NCBI GenBank assembly: GCA_046047495.1
Contig: JBJOHV010000018.1
Span: 1 to 64,000 of the forward strand
DNA from: NORP240 sp046047495
GTDB lineage: Bacteria > Pseudomonadota > Gammaproteobacteria > Pseudomonadales > Pseudohongiellaceae
Length of the DNA stretch: 64,000 nt
Reading direction: 5' to 3'
Shown: positions 43,314-53,387 of the stretch, in pieces
Position numbering within the stretch: the stretch's first letter is position 1
Layout: every line of letters starts with the position of its first letter
Position numbers and translations under genes: made by a program
The notes under the pieces: generated by a model
Seen by the model: only the letters and a program-made list of their open reading frames with translations
Told to the model about the DNA's origin: nothing
Databases searched by the model: none

Positions 43314-44491
43314 TGCCCCAGGCAGTCATCGTTGCAGCCGGCCGCAGCGCCATCGGCGCGTTTAATGGGTCACTGGCAACACTGCCCGCGGTTGAGATTG
43401 GCTGCCAGGTCATCCAAGGCGTGTTGGCAAAATTTGGTATCGACAAATCCTTGATCAACGAGGTCATCCTGGGTCAGGTACTGACCGCCGGTTGCGGACA
43501 GAACCCCGCGCGGCAAGCGGCCATGAGAGCGGGAATTCCGGACACAGTTCCGGCAATGACCATCAACAAGGTTTGTGGTTCTGGACTCAAGGCTGTGCAA
43601 CTTGGCGCCCAGAGCATTCTCGCGGGAGATGCCGATCTGGTGATTGCAGGCGGCATGGAAAGTATGAGTCAGTCCGCACACCTGCTCCCCCATTCCCGTA
43701 GCGGGCAGAAAATGGGCCATTGGGAGGCCGTGGATACCATGATCAGCGATGGTCTTTGGGATGCCTTCCACAATATCCATATGGGTATCACGGCAGAGAA
43801 CCTGGCCACCCGATACAAGATCACCCGCGAGCAACAGGATGGCTTTGCCTTGAATTCTCAACTCAAAGCCGCTGCCGCCCAAAGCAACGGCAAGTTCATC
43901 GAGGAGATTATTCCACTAAGGGTTGCGCAACGCCGGGGCGATGATCTGATTTTCAAGGTCGATGAAGGTCCCCGCCCTGACACCAACAGCGAGGCCCTGT
44001 CGAAACTGCGGCCTGCCTTCCTGGCCGATGGTTCAGTGACGGCGGGAAATGCCTCGGGCATCAATGACGGAGCTGCCGTTGTCGCATTGTGCAGCCCGCG
44101 ACTGGCGAAAGAACTTGATTTACAACCTATGGCCACAATCAGGGCTGCAGCCAGCGCGGGGGTCGATCCTGCCTATATGGGCATCGGGCCTGTATCAGCG
44201 ACCCGCCATTGCCTCAGTCGTGCCGGCTGGACACTGGACCAACTGCAGCTGATTGAAGCCAATGAGGCTTTTGCAGCCCAGGCCATAGCCGTAGGCAGGG
44301 AGCTGGGTTGGAACCAGGATCTGGTCAATGTGAATGGCGGCGCCATTGCCCTCGGCCATCCTATTGGAGCCTCGGGTTGCAGAGTATTGGTTACCCTGCT
44401 GTTCGAAATGGCCAGACGGGATATACAACGCGGTCTTGCCACCCTGTGCATCGGAGGAGGCCAGGGCATTGCCATGGCAGTCGAGCGCTGA
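43313..44491 (+). CDS. Acetyl-CoA C-acetyltransferase (thiolase II)
   Basis: A 392-residue thiolase with nucleophile Cys88 (NKVCGSGLKA), GGMESMS, the NEAFAAQ motif, His in ALGHPIGASG and the second cysteine in LCIGGGQGIA. These are the features of biosynthetic thiolases such as PhaA/AtoB, which interconvert two acetyl-CoA and acetoacetyl-CoA. Overlap with acs (TGATG) indicates a two-gene acetate-handling operon. Whether it serves acetoacetate use, isoleucine breakdown or PHB synthesis is undetermined; no phaB/phaC is nearby. Confidence 0.93.
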   Translation: MPQAVIVAAGRSAIGAFNGSLATLPAVEIGCQVIQGVLAKFGIDKSLINEVILGQVLTAGCGQNPARQAAMRAGIPDTVPAMTINKVCGSGLKAVQLGAQSILAGDADLVIAGGMESMSQSAHLLPHSRSGQKMGHWEAVDTMISDGLWDAFHNIHMGITAENLATRYKITREQQDGFALNSQLKAAAAQSNGKFIEEIIPLRVAQRRGDDLIFKVDEGPRPDTNSEALSKLRPAFLADGSVTAGNASGINDGAAVVALCSPRLAKELDLQPMATIRAAASAGVDPAYMGIGPVSATRHCLSRAGWTLDQLQLIEANEAFAAQAIAVGRELGWNQDLVNVNGGAIALGHPIGASGCRVLVTLLFEMARRDIQRGLATLCIGGGQGIAMAVER

Positions 44492-44506
44492 TCAGGCGCT
44501 GTCCAT

Positions 44507-45385
44507 TTAGGCAGCCCACCACGGATAGAATGGCGGCATATCCACGGAAGCCCGGTCAGTGAACTGGGGCGGACGTTTCGCAAGGAAAGCCTGGACACCT
44601 TCCTTGCCACTACCCTGACTACAGTAAAATATAGCAAGGGAATCAATGCGATGCGCTTCCAATGGATGGGAAAAAGCAGAATTGCGGTACATCATCTGGC
44701 GGGTCAGAGCCATGGCTACCGGACTATGGGCATGCATGCTGCGGGCCAGTGCGTACGCTTCCGTGAGCAATTGGGGTCCGGGTACGGCAGCCTTCAAGAA
44801 TCCTCCCGCCACCGCTTTTTCTGCACTCAATATCTCCCCTGTGTAGCACCACTCCAGAGCTCGTGACATTCCCACGATGCGCGGTAAAAACCAGGTGGAG
44901 CAGGCCTCTGGCGTGATGCCAATCTTGTTGAAGACAAAGCCGATGCGGGCTGTGTCGCTGGCCAATCGAATATCCATCGCGCAGGTCATGGTGGCACCAA
45001 TACCCACCGCAGCTCCGTTGATGGCTGCTATGACCGGCTTTTTGCATTCAAAAATCGCCAGTGTCAGGCGCCCACCTGTATCCCTGACCCCGGATTCGAT
45101 GGCGGGATCGAGGAGACGCTCGCGCATATCCTGTAATGAGGGTGTTAGCGTCTCATCCAGCCCGAAGACATTGCCTGTGGTGCCCAGATCCATGCCTGCG
45201 CAAAACGCCTTGCCAGCCCCGGTAACCACAATGACTCTGACATCATCGTCTTCGCTGGCCTGCTGAAAGGCAAGAATCAACTCTTCTGCCATTTCAACCG
45301 TAAAGGCATTGAGACGCTCGGGGCGATTCAGCGTAATGGTGAGGATTCCGTCATCCAGGTTCAGGAGTAAGGTATTGAAAGGCAT
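44507..45385 (-). CDS. Crotonase-family enzyme (enoyl-CoA hydratase/isomerase)
   Basis: A 292-residue crotonase-fold protein with LNRPERLNAFTVEM, the oxyanion-hole segments GKAFCAGMDL and AAINGAAVGIGATMT, and FNKIGITPEACSTWFLPRIVG. The two glutamates of classical enoyl-CoA hydratase (in GGxCE and xPE before the loop) are not at their usual places. The glutamate of TPEACS corresponds in position to the one used by delta3-delta2 enoyl-CoA isomerases. An isomerase-like or other acyl-CoA activity is therefore possible. The N-terminal start is ATG 45385; longer readings lack family resemblance. It converges on the thiolase gene. Confidence 0.85.
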   Translation of the reverse strand: MPFNTLLLNLDDGILTITLNRPERLNAFTVEMAEELILAFQQASEDDDVRVIVVTGAGKAFCAGMDLGTTGNVFGLDETLTPSLQDMRERLLDPAIESGVRDTGGRLTLAIFECKKPVIAAINGAAVGIGATMTCAMDIRLASDTARIGFVFNKIGITPEACSTWFLPRIVGMSRALEWCYTGEILSAEKAVAGGFLKAAVPGPQLLTEAYALARSMHAHSPVAMALTRQMMYRNSAFSHPLEAHRIDSLAIFYCSQGSGKEGVQAFLAKRPPQFTDRASVDMPPFYPWWAA

Positions 45386-45486
45386 GGTTTGGTTCCGTCC
45401 GGAAGCTGGTGAGGTGGGAATAGGCATGCAAGAATACAGTTTATGTCTTGGTCTGTTATCACTTGTCAACCTTGTCTGGTTTCCCC

Positions 45487-46857
45487 ATGAATTCCCCTAA
45501 GTCTGCATCCCGGAGAAGTCAGTTATTGCGGGGCATTCTCGCTGCCATCGGGGCCACACTGGAGCGCCTGCGGGAGCATTTCCCGCTTACCCTTCAGGGT
45601 GTGTTTGCCTTGGGTCTGGCCCTAATGCTATTGAGAGTATTGGGCTACGGTGCTATGGATCTGGTGGTATTTGCTCTGGCAGTCTGTGCCATTGCCATTT
45701 TGGTATTCTGTCTCTTGTGCGTGATCATTGGTGGTGTACTGATGCAATTCCGGGTACGCCAGCATCTGCAGAACAATTCAGCCTGGCGCAATCTGCATCT
45801 CGAAGCGGGCTTTCCGAATGAGAGTGGCTTCGACCTGCAAAGTGTCGGAATGTTTCCCCTGATCAGAGTTTCCTGGCGGGTGATCTACCCGGACTATATC
45901 GAAACCCGGGTGATTCACTCGACGACGGCCAGCCTGATGTTGGAGGAGCTGATCCCCTTGCGGCGTTGCCGTACCGACAGACTTGTACGTCTGTTTACGG
46001 TCAGCGATGTCCTGGGTTTGTGCCAGTACCGCTGGCGACAGGCCCAATCAACCCACTTGTTAGCCCTGCCGCGTAGCAACACCCTGCGGTCCTTGCCATT
46101 GTTACGCTCCCTGACGGCCGAGGATGGTCTACCCAGTCCTAGCGGCAGTCCGGAGGGCGATCGGGTGGAAATCCGTCCCTACGTACCAGGTGATTCGGTA
46201 CGCAATATCATGTGGAAAGTCTACGCACGTACCCGGGAATTGAATGTGAGACTACCGGAAAGGAGCGTCTTCCACAGTAATCGCACCCTTGCCTACCTCC
46301 TGTCTGGGCCAGACGACGAGGCGGCCGCAGCCGTGGCGCGTGTGGCGGTGGAATCCGGGGTACTAGGTGATGATTGGGCTTTTTCAGCCGATGGGACTGA
46401 AACACCGTGCTCTGAGGTCCGTGAAGCATTGGAAGCCATCGCAGGATCCCGTGCAATCGACACACCATACGCCTACGGCCTGGACAATTTTCTGACCGCC
46501 TCTGCGGCGCAGGGAGGTACCCATTGCATAGTGTTTGCCGCAGCAAAAGCCGGCCCGTGGATCGGCGCCCTCAAACAGACTATTGGCCGTTATAAAGGGC
46601 GCTTTTCACTGGTTCTTGCCACCGATGGCTTTGTCGAAGACCAGGACATGAAACTTTGGCAACGCTTGGTATTTCGTGACGCTGAAATCAATTCGCAACC
46701 TGTAGGTGTGGGCATGTGGATGGCAGGGAATTCCCAACAAACACCGCGTGCCGACCTCACCCGCTTGTTGACCGAGGTAGGGCAGCTTGTAGAATCCACC
46801 CTGGTGGTGGACAGATCCACTGGCCACAGTTTCGATCAACGATTACGCAAGGTGTAA
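45487..46857 (+). CDS. DUF58 domain membrane protein
   Basis: About 456 residues. Two hydrophobic helices near the N-terminus (ALGLALMLLRVLGYGAMDLVVF and AVCAIAILVFCLLCVIIGGVL) precede the DUF58 domain. That domain shows DRVEIRPYVPGDSVRNIMWKVYART, the hallmark YxPGDxxRxIxW. DUF58 proteins are linked to MoxR AAA+ ATPases and transglutaminase-like proteins in envelope-maturation operons. Here the order is DUF58, transglutaminase, MoxR, repeat protein. No clear ribosome-binding site precedes ATG 45487. Confidence 0.85.
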   Translation: MNSPKSASRRSQLLRGILAAIGATLERLREHFPLTLQGVFALGLALMLLRVLGYGAMDLVVFALAVCAIAILVFCLLCVIIGGVLMQFRVRQHLQNNSAWRNLHLEAGFPNESGFDLQSVGMFPLIRVSWRVIYPDYIETRVIHSTTASLMLEELIPLRRCRTDRLVRLFTVSDVLGLCQYRWRQAQSTHLLALPRSNTLRSLPLLRSLTAEDGLPSPSGSPEGDRVEIRPYVPGDSVRNIMWKVYARTRELNVRLPERSVFHSNRTLAYLLSGPDDEAAAAVARVAVESGVLGDDWAFSADGTETPCSEVREALEAIAGSRAIDTPYAYGLDNFLTASAAQGGTHCIVFAAAKAGPWIGALKQTIGRYKGRFSLVLATDGFVEDQDMKLWQRLVFRDAEINSQPVGVGMWMAGNSQQTPRADLTRLLTEVGQLVESTLVVDRSTGHSFDQRLRKV

Positions 46858-46860
46858 CGC

Positions 46861-48999
46861 GTGCATTCATTACCCAATCACCCTCAGCAACATTTCCTGC
46901 CGACCAGCCTGCGGGCCAGCATCATCGCATCAGGGTATTGGGTACTCAGCCTTTCAGTAACAGGGCTCAGCGGTTCAGTTGCTTCATTCATCGGGTGTCT
47001 GGCTGGCTGTTACCTCGTGGATGGCCTGATCCACCGCCGCCCTTTGCAGCAAGTCAGGACAATCGTACTTGTTGGTGCATGTTTGCTGTTGATCATCGCG
47101 GGGGGCCTGGCTGCCCGATGGCTCACTGCCAGCAACTGGCTTGCCAGTATGCTCACCCCCATCGGCAGCTATAACACGGCTGAAGCCGTTCAGTGGTTGC
47201 TGGTTTGTGGTGGCGTGACAATCATCATGCGCACTTTGGCCCAACGCACCACATTCGGGTCCTTCCTTGAAATTGTCTTCGTTGCGGCAGCATTTGTAAT
47301 CACGTTGGCCGCCCACCGCAATGGAATGATCCATCGGCCCTATTTTGTCGGCGATTTCGCTCTGATGCGCGGCATCGACCCTGCGTCAATCCTGATGGCC
47401 ATGGGTTGCGGTGCCGTGCTCAGCCTGGCGGCACTATTGATGATTGAACACAACCATCGACGACTCCCTTACCATTTTGCCGTCCTGGGCTTGTTATGTT
47501 TTTCCCTGTTGCTGTATGTCCAGTTTTTTGGGCTACCCACCCCATCGTATACCGATGATCTGGGACTCACAGGACAGGAGCAATCACGTGGCCAGGATGA
47601 CAATCCCTTCAAAGATGGCGAAAACAACGCCGAAAGCCTTCAGGCTCCAGTAGCAATCGTCCTGTTCCGAGACGATTACGAGCCGATCAGCGGTTCCTAT
47701 TATTTTCGCGAAACAGCCTATTCACAGTGGAACGGGCAACTTTTGGATGAGACTTTACGCAGTGATATGGACCAGGACCTTGCAGGTCATTTCACAAACT
47801 CCCGGATAGAATTGACTGAGCAGGTATTGGGACAGGGTGAACGCAAGCTGGTACGCACCAGTATCGGCATGCTGACACCCCACCGAACACCTTTTGGCCT
47901 GGACAGCCCTGTGGCATTTGAAAGCACGCCGAATCCTAACAACCTTCGCTTTAAGCGCACCTACGACGTTGAATCGATGGTTCCGGAGTTTTCCTTCGAC
48001 GATCTCCTGGGTCGTTCTATTGGATCTGCCCTGTGGAGTCCCGATATTTGGCAAGAATATCTTAAACTTCCTGATGACCCACGTTACGAACAGCTGGCCA
48101 CCGAGTTATTGCAGGGACTCAGACCCGAGTTTCGCGACGACCCTTTCGCCCGGGCTTATGCCATCAAAAGTTATCTTGATGAGAATGGCATCTACAGCCT
48201 CAAGAATGAGCATGCCTTTGCACAGGACCCAGCCGCTTCATTTTTGTTTGGGGACTTGACAGGCTATTGCATGCATTTCGCTTTCGCTGCCACCTATCTC
48301 TACCGCAGCATAGGTATTCCGGCGCGCGTGGGCATAGGTTATTCAGTCCCAGCCAGCAACAGAGCCGGCGGGTCCGCATTGCTGGTACAGGCCATCCACG
48401 GACATGCCTGGCCAGAGGTCTATTTTGAGGATTTGGGGTGGGTAATCATCGATCCTGCCCCCCGCCAGACACTGGTTGACATGACCACGGACCCGCAGAA
48501 CGGGTTGCAGCAGATGCTGGGTGATATGCTGCGCAATGACGCGGCGTTTGAGGAATTCCTGGACGCTCAATCAAGCTCCGGAATTCCGTTGCAACTCATA
48601 TTGAATGCACTCTACTCCATGGTAGCTGGAGCACTGGTAGTCGGTTATCTGGTAAAAGCCTACCGGACACTGATAGTTCAGTTTGCTGGCAATACCAACA
48701 TCTACCGATTGAGCTACCGCGCCAATTTGGACAGATTGGCTGCAATGGGCTTTCGTCGACGAATCGGGGAGAGCCGGGAATCATTCGCCAGACGTGTCGG
48801 CAATATTTCTCCCTCATTCAAGCACCTGACTGACAATCATCTGCAGTGCGCTCTTGGCAGAGTAAATCCCCATCCGCTAGCAACGGCTGAGTGGAGGGAA
48901 ATGTCACACAAGGTGAGGGATGAGTTACGGAGTAACATTCCACTATGGAAACGGTTACTAGCCACCCTCAACCCTTACCCGTGGCTGTTGGTGCGGTAA
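46861..48999 (+). CDS. Transglutaminase-like membrane protein (TgpA type)
   Basis: A 712-residue protein with about five or six N-terminal membrane helices (to about residue 225), a periplasmic transglutaminase core and a C-terminal helix near residue 580-600. The triad is Cys470 (LTGYCMHFA), His515 (GHAWPEVYF) and Asp531 (VIIDPAP). The topology matches TgpA of Pseudomonas, an essential periplasmic protein of unknown substrate. The start is GTG 46861, 3 nt after the DUF58 stop. Residues around the triad are intact, so it is likely active. Confidence 0.88.
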   Translation: MHSLPNHPQQHFLPTSLRASIIASGYWVLSLSVTGLSGSVASFIGCLAGCYLVDGLIHRRPLQQVRTIVLVGACLLLIIAGGLAARWLTASNWLASMLTPIGSYNTAEAVQWLLVCGGVTIIMRTLAQRTTFGSFLEIVFVAAAFVITLAAHRNGMIHRPYFVGDFALMRGIDPASILMAMGCGAVLSLAALLMIEHNHRRLPYHFAVLGLLCFSLLLYVQFFGLPTPSYTDDLGLTGQEQSRGQDDNPFKDGENNAESLQAPVAIVLFRDDYEPISGSYYFRETAYSQWNGQLLDETLRSDMDQDLAGHFTNSRIELTEQVLGQGERKLVRTSIGMLTPHRTPFGLDSPVAFESTPNPNNLRFKRTYDVESMVPEFSFDDLLGRSIGSALWSPDIWQEYLKLPDDPRYEQLATELLQGLRPEFRDDPFARAYAIKSYLDENGIYSLKNEHAFAQDPAASFLFGDLTGYCMHFAFAATYLYRSIGIPARVGIGYSVPASNRAGGSALLVQAIHGHAWPEVYFEDLGWVIIDPAPRQTLVDMTTDPQNGLQQMLGDMLRNDAAFEEFLDAQSSSGIPLQLILNALYSMVAGALVVGYLVKAYRTLIVQFAGNTNIYRLSYRANLDRLAAMGFRRRIGESRESFARRVGNISPSFKHLTDNHLQCALGRVNPHPLATAEWREMSHKVRDELRSNIPLWKRLLATLNPYPWLLVR

Positions 49000-49037
49000 C
49001 ACATTAGTTCAACTCGCCTCAGGATCTGGAGAACTCT

Positions 49038-50102
49038 ATGACATCCGACGCATTTCCCAACAGCCCTGCATTGTCGGGTACGGAATCTACCCAGCATGCT
49101 TCGGATATCGCGGATGCACTGCGGACCCTACTGCGATTGCGCGATGCAGTAAAACAACACGTGCTTGGCAGAGACAAGGTAATCGATCTGGCAATAATCG
49201 CCTTACTCGCTGACGGGCATGTACTGTTGGAGGACTTTCCAGGTTCAGGCAAAACCACTCTTGCCAAAGCACTTGGTGAAGCGATCGTCACCGATGACAA
49301 AAACGTCGATGCCAGTATTATGCCCTTCAGGAGAATTCAGTTCACGCCTGACCTGCTCCCATCGGACGTGACTGGTGTCCCCGTTTTTGACAGTAACAGC
49401 AACGCGTTCCATTTCCGCCATGGCCCCCTGTTCGCTCACGTTGTATTGGCCGACGAGATCAATCGCACCTCTCCCAAAGTACAGTCAGCCATGCTGGAAG
49501 CAATGGGGGAAAAGCAGGTAACCGTTGACAATGTCACCTACCCACTGGATAAACTTTTTTTCGTGATTGCCACTCAGAACCCCCTGGACCTGATCGGCAC
49601 CTACCCACTCCCCACCCCGCAGCTGGACCGGTTTCTGTTCAAGATCACGATGCAGCACATTGACCGGCAGGCCGAGCTTGAAGTACTGGAAACCTGGCAG
49701 CAGCGCCGGGACAGACCTCCTGAGCAACGCATCTCAGTTTCCCGCGGGGATGTCTTGAGCGCTCGCTCTGCCATTGATCAGGGAGTCCACATCAGCCCGG
49801 CAGTGAAGGCGGCACTGGTGGATATATCAAGAAATATCCGAGAGGACGACCGGGTGTTGCAGGGAAATTCGACCCGCAGCATGGTGCTGTTGTTACCTGC
49901 TTTACAGGTACATGCTGCACTGGATGGTCGGGATTATGTAAGCGCAACAGACATTGAGGCACTACTGCCATTTGCACTTGCTCATCGGGTGGAGCTCGCT
50001 CCAGGCGTTGCCGATTTCAGCAAGATACTGCAAGACAGCATGCGTGAGCCCTTGGAGAAACTGGCAAGGAGCACATTGACCAAGTGGCCGACTGCGAATT
50101 GA
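49038..50102 (+). CDS. MoxR-family AAA+ ATPase
   Basis: A 354-residue AAA+ protein with Walker A EDFPGSGKTTLAKAL (about 68-82), FTPDLLPSDVTG, Walker B HVVLADEINRTSPKVQSAMLE and sensor FFVIATQNPLD followed by GTYPLPTPQLDRFLFK. MoxR ATPases act as chaperones for metal-centre or envelope complexes with DUF58/VWA partners, which fits the two genes upstream. ATG 49038 has GGAG six bases upstream. The repeat-protein gene begins inside its last codons. Confidence 0.95.
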   Translation: MTSDAFPNSPALSGTESTQHASDIADALRTLLRLRDAVKQHVLGRDKVIDLAIIALLADGHVLLEDFPGSGKTTLAKALGEAIVTDDKNVDASIMPFRRIQFTPDLLPSDVTGVPVFDSNSNAFHFRHGPLFAHVVLADEINRTSPKVQSAMLEAMGEKQVTVDNVTYPLDKLFFVIATQNPLDLIGTYPLPTPQLDRFLFKITMQHIDRQAELEVLETWQQRRDRPPEQRISVSRGDVLSARSAIDQGVHISPAVKAALVDISRNIREDDRVLQGNSTRSMVLLLPALQVHAALDGRDYVSATDIEALLPFALAHRVELAPGVADFSKILQDSMREPLEKLARSTLTKWPTAN

Positions 50103-52165
50103 GTATTTCCTACTGTAATCTACGACGCTTGATCCGATGCATCGCTGTCGCAATATTATATTGCTGGACTCCATTGACGGTAGCACAACAATCCGATGCC
50201 GAGATTGATGCTCTATTGGATGCGGCGGAAGACACCGCAATACCGGCACCACTTTGTTTCGGCATACGGGAAATAACAGATTCCAGGGCCGTTTCCATCT
50301 GCGACGCCCTGTACCTCAACGAAAATGTCAAGGCCAGGGAGCTTGCCGACAATTGGGTCCGCATGGAACCGGATCATCCGGGTGCACAATTCGCTCTCGC
50401 CGAGGTTATGTTCTCAGTTGAGGCAAATCTTCCACGCGCTCTATACCATCTTAACCTAGCTGAAAGCTTGACCAATTACTCATCCCTGGGACGTGCTTTG
50501 GCTTCAGGATTTCTCGAGTGGCACTATTTGACACTCTCACAGCTGTCTTATGTCCATCAATTGATGGGCGATCAGGTCGCCGCTCTCAGCTACCTGGAGA
50601 AACTGGAGTCCATATACGGACAGGATGTTGAATCGTTCCGCGGTTGGCCACTCATCAAGTTGAAGGAGTATGAAGCAGCAAGGGCGAGCGCCAATCTCGT
50701 ATTGCAGGAAAGTGATGACGAAAGAGCCAGGGCGCGGGCATGGAACACGCTATGCGCGGTTGAGCTGGCAAGCCTGCAACCCAAAGGTTCATTAGTATCG
50801 TGTGATCGGGCCATCGATGAGGATGAAGATATCGCCGCTATTGAAAATGATTCAGATACAGTCTATTTGGTTAATGCCTCGGAAGTGTCACTAAGCTTAC
50901 TGAAGATTGAGGAGGCCGAAGCTTTTCTGGATCGCGCCGCCAGATTCCCAAATCCTGAAAGCGTTGCCAATCCTTGGGTGTATAAGCTGTACTTAACCAT
51001 GAATCAGGGTCGCTTGGATGAAGCACGCCAGGCACTGGATAGTATGTTGTTGTGGCGTGAAAATCAGGTTCCCGTGGTAGGCGTAATGAATCGTGCGGAG
51101 CACTTACTTGCCGCTGCCATGTTCCTGGTACTTTCCGGATACGGGGAAGATGCCGCTCGACTTGCGACCACTGCCATGAACGAGCCAGACAGAAATGGTT
51201 CTTTTAGTGCTGATGACGACCAGAAGGATGCTCTCGCAGCCCTGGTAACCATGATTGCTCACAAGACAGCCTATCAAGCCGCATTGGAGGCTTCCTCCTC
51301 ACTTGGCTTCTTGCAACGAAGCAAGGCAAGGCTGATGTCCCAGGGCTTAAGAATATCAGCATGGCGCGCGGAAAGACGGGCTGCTTCGCTGTTTGCGGAC
51401 CAGTCTCTCATGTTGAATCGGTTTCGGCCCTACGCACCGCTTGACGTGCATATTCCTGAGTGGGTGGAACACGAGCTTATCAGTCTCATGGGTACAGGAA
51501 TCAGCTCTCAACTATTGGATCAGGCGCGCAGCCAGGGCGCCTTCCTGCTCAATGAGGGCTACTTTCACGCCTATGCTACGGAAGTCAGTTTTCTGCGCGG
51601 CGATCACCCTGGGGTTTTGGAGAACGGCTTATTGTCACTGCCGATACTTCCCGAGCAGGAAGTGCTCCTGCGCGCCCGATTGCAGGCCCGCATGGCGGAT
51701 GCGAGCCTTAAGACCGGTCAGATAGATACTGCCCTCCAACATTTCGAATCCGCGCTTCAACTTGACCCAGGGATCATCCGTAGATTGGGCACATCAATCC
51801 CCGTGAGCTTTAGAGATGATGGATCACGGGACTCCAGGGAACTTGTTAATGGACTGCGACGATCACCACGATTTCAGGAAATCACAGATGGATTCCCCCT
51901 CGAGGTGCGAATGAAACCGGAACCAACCGCGTGTCTGTATAATAAAACCGGTCGCACGCTTGGGTGCTACACCTTGGATCCTACCGAAAGCGTTTCTGGA
52001 CTGACTTTACTCGATCAAATGATCGCGGGCCTTCACAGACAGTTATTCACGCCAGGCTACGAGCTCAGCGAAGCCCAAATCGCACTCCTGCTTGGGTCCA
52101 GCGTCATAATGAGCGCCCAGCAGGAGCGCAATCGTCAACGAGACGAACTGACGGTTCTGCAGTGA
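50084..52165 (+). CDS. Secreted helical-repeat (TPR-like) protein, unrecognised
   Basis: About 693 residues. After a short polar start comes a hydrophobic signal (IRCIAVAILYCWTPLTVAQ), then helical pairs with TPR character: NVKARELADNWVRMEPDHPGA, EEAEAFLDRAARFPNPESV, QALDSMLLWREN and LKTGQIDTALQHFESALQLDPG. It is probably periplasmic and may be a scaffold for the MoxR/DUF58 system. The start is GTG 50084 (AAGGAG twelve bases upstream) or TTG 50099, which overlaps the moxR stop as TTGA. Its own stop overlaps the next gene (GTGA). The C-terminal 120 residues have cysteines (TACLYN, LGCYTL) possibly forming a disulfide. Confidence 0.75.
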   Translation: MADCELSISYCNLRRLIRCIAVAILYCWTPLTVAQQSDAEIDALLDAAEDTAIPAPLCFGIREITDSRAVSICDALYLNENVKARELADNWVRMEPDHPGAQFALAEVMFSVEANLPRALYHLNLAESLTNYSSLGRALASGFLEWHYLTLSQLSYVHQLMGDQVAALSYLEKLESIYGQDVESFRGWPLIKLKEYEAARASANLVLQESDDERARARAWNTLCAVELASLQPKGSLVSCDRAIDEDEDIAAIENDSDTVYLVNASEVSLSLLKIEEAEAFLDRAARFPNPESVANPWVYKLYLTMNQGRLDEARQALDSMLLWRENQVPVVGVMNRAEHLLAAAMFLVLSGYGEDAARLATTAMNEPDRNGSFSADDDQKDALAALVTMIAHKTAYQAALEASSSLGFLQRSKARLMSQGLRISAWRAERRAASLFADQSLMLNRFRPYAPLDVHIPEWVEHELISLMGTGISSQLLDQARSQGAFLLNEGYFHAYATEVSFLRGDHPGVLENGLLSLPILPEQEVLLRARLQARMADASLKTGQIDTALQHFESALQLDPGIIRRLGTSIPVSFRDDGSRDSRELVNGLRRSPRFQEITDGFPLEVRMKPEPTACLYNKTGRTLGCYTLDPTESVSGLTLLDQMIAGLHRQLFTPGYELSEAQIALLLGSSVIMSAQQERNRQRDELTVLQ

Positions 52166-53370
52166 GCGCCAAAACAGATACCGCACCTGGAACGCTTTCC
52201 ACTGGCGTCATCATCATGCTTTCCGTGGTTTCAGCTCTGGGTCCAGCGGCGATGCAAATTCTACTGCCCGCATTGCCAGTTATACGGGAAATTTTCCAAG
52301 TCAGTACTGGGACAGCACAGCTGACTCTCAGCCTCTCCATGCTCTCGATTGCTGTTGCTACGCTTGTATATGGCCCACTCTCGGACCGCTTTGGACGTAA
52401 GCCGATAATGCTGATCGGATTGATGGTGACGTTGGCTGGATCTGCATTTTGTATTGTTGCACCCAGTATTGAATTGCTGATCCTGGGACGGATCATCCAG
52501 GCCTTTGGTGGTGCAGTGGGCCTAGTCTTGGCCAGAGCCATAGTACGTGATGTGTACGGGCCCGCGGAGTCTGCCCGGATCATTTCCACTCTGGTAATGG
52601 TAATGGTGGTGATCCCAATGCTGTCTCCAGCGCTTGGCGGCGAACTGATGGTAGACTTCGGATGGCGATCAGTATTTATCGTGATTGGATTTCTCAGCTT
52701 TGCAATGTTCGTTCTAATGAATCTGCGCCTGACAGAATCCCTGGAGTCCCCAGTTCCCTTTGGGGGAGTGAGGGATATGCTGACTACTTACATGAGCCTT
52801 TTCCGTTCACGCATTTTTTGTGGGTACGCATTCTGTGTGGCTTTTGTCTCTGTTGTATTTTTTAGCTTTATTTCTGCAGCACCAGAGATCATGGTTTCAG
52901 CTTTAAGCAGGCCGGCAACAGAGTATGGATATTACTTCATAATGATTCCGGCAGGATTCATGGCAGGCAACTATGTTTCCAGACGATTCGGTAATCGTCT
53001 TGGAATTTATCGCATGATCGACTACGGCTCTCGCGTAGCACTCAGCGGTATCGTGGTCGCATTATTACTTCAACTATTTGGGGTACGCCATCCCCTGGCA
53101 TTGTTTGCGCCGGTTGCTGTGGCAATCTTCGGAAACGGTGTGACACTACCAAATGCCCAGGCCGGTGCTATCAATGAATTCCCCAGGACTGCAGGTAGCG
53201 CCTCTGGCCTGACAGGCTTTCTGCAAATGTCGCTTTCTGCATTGGCGGCACAGACCGTTGCCATAGTATTTAACGGGACAGCATTCCCGCTATTGATTCT
53301 AATGCTTATTGCGTCGACAGCTTCAATGATGGCTTTTCGGTTTGGTGTTGCCAAACCAAGCCTAAAGTAG
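52162..53370 (+). CDS. Bcr/CflA-type multidrug exporter (MFS)
   Basis: A 402-residue, 12-helix major facilitator of the DHA1 Bcr/CflA group. It opens into LGPAAMQILLPALPVI, has the loop 2-3 signature YGPLSDRFGRKPIML and motif-C-like PMLSPALGGEL in helix 5. The family exports bicyclomycin, chloramphenicol or similar compounds; the substrate here is unknown. GTG 52162 overlaps the previous stop (GTGA), and frame-open sequence further upstream is inside the repeat-protein gene. It is probably the last gene of the DUF58-MoxR operon although functionally unrelated. Confidence 0.88.
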   Translation: MSAKTDTAPGTLSTGVIIMLSVVSALGPAAMQILLPALPVIREIFQVSTGTAQLTLSLSMLSIAVATLVYGPLSDRFGRKPIMLIGLMVTLAGSAFCIVAPSIELLILGRIIQAFGGAVGLVLARAIVRDVYGPAESARIISTLVMVMVVIPMLSPALGGELMVDFGWRSVFIVIGFLSFAMFVLMNLRLTESLESPVPFGGVRDMLTTYMSLFRSRIFCGYAFCVAFVSVVFFSFISAAPEIMVSALSRPATEYGYYFIMIPAGFMAGNYVSRRFGNRLGIYRMIDYGSRVALSGIVVALLLQLFGVRHPLALFAPVAVAIFGNGVTLPNAQAGAINEFPRTAGSASGLTGFLQMSLSALAAQTVAIVFNGTAFPLLILMLIASTASMMAFRFGVAKPSLK

Positions 53371-53387
53371 CGGCGTGCCCAGCCAAG

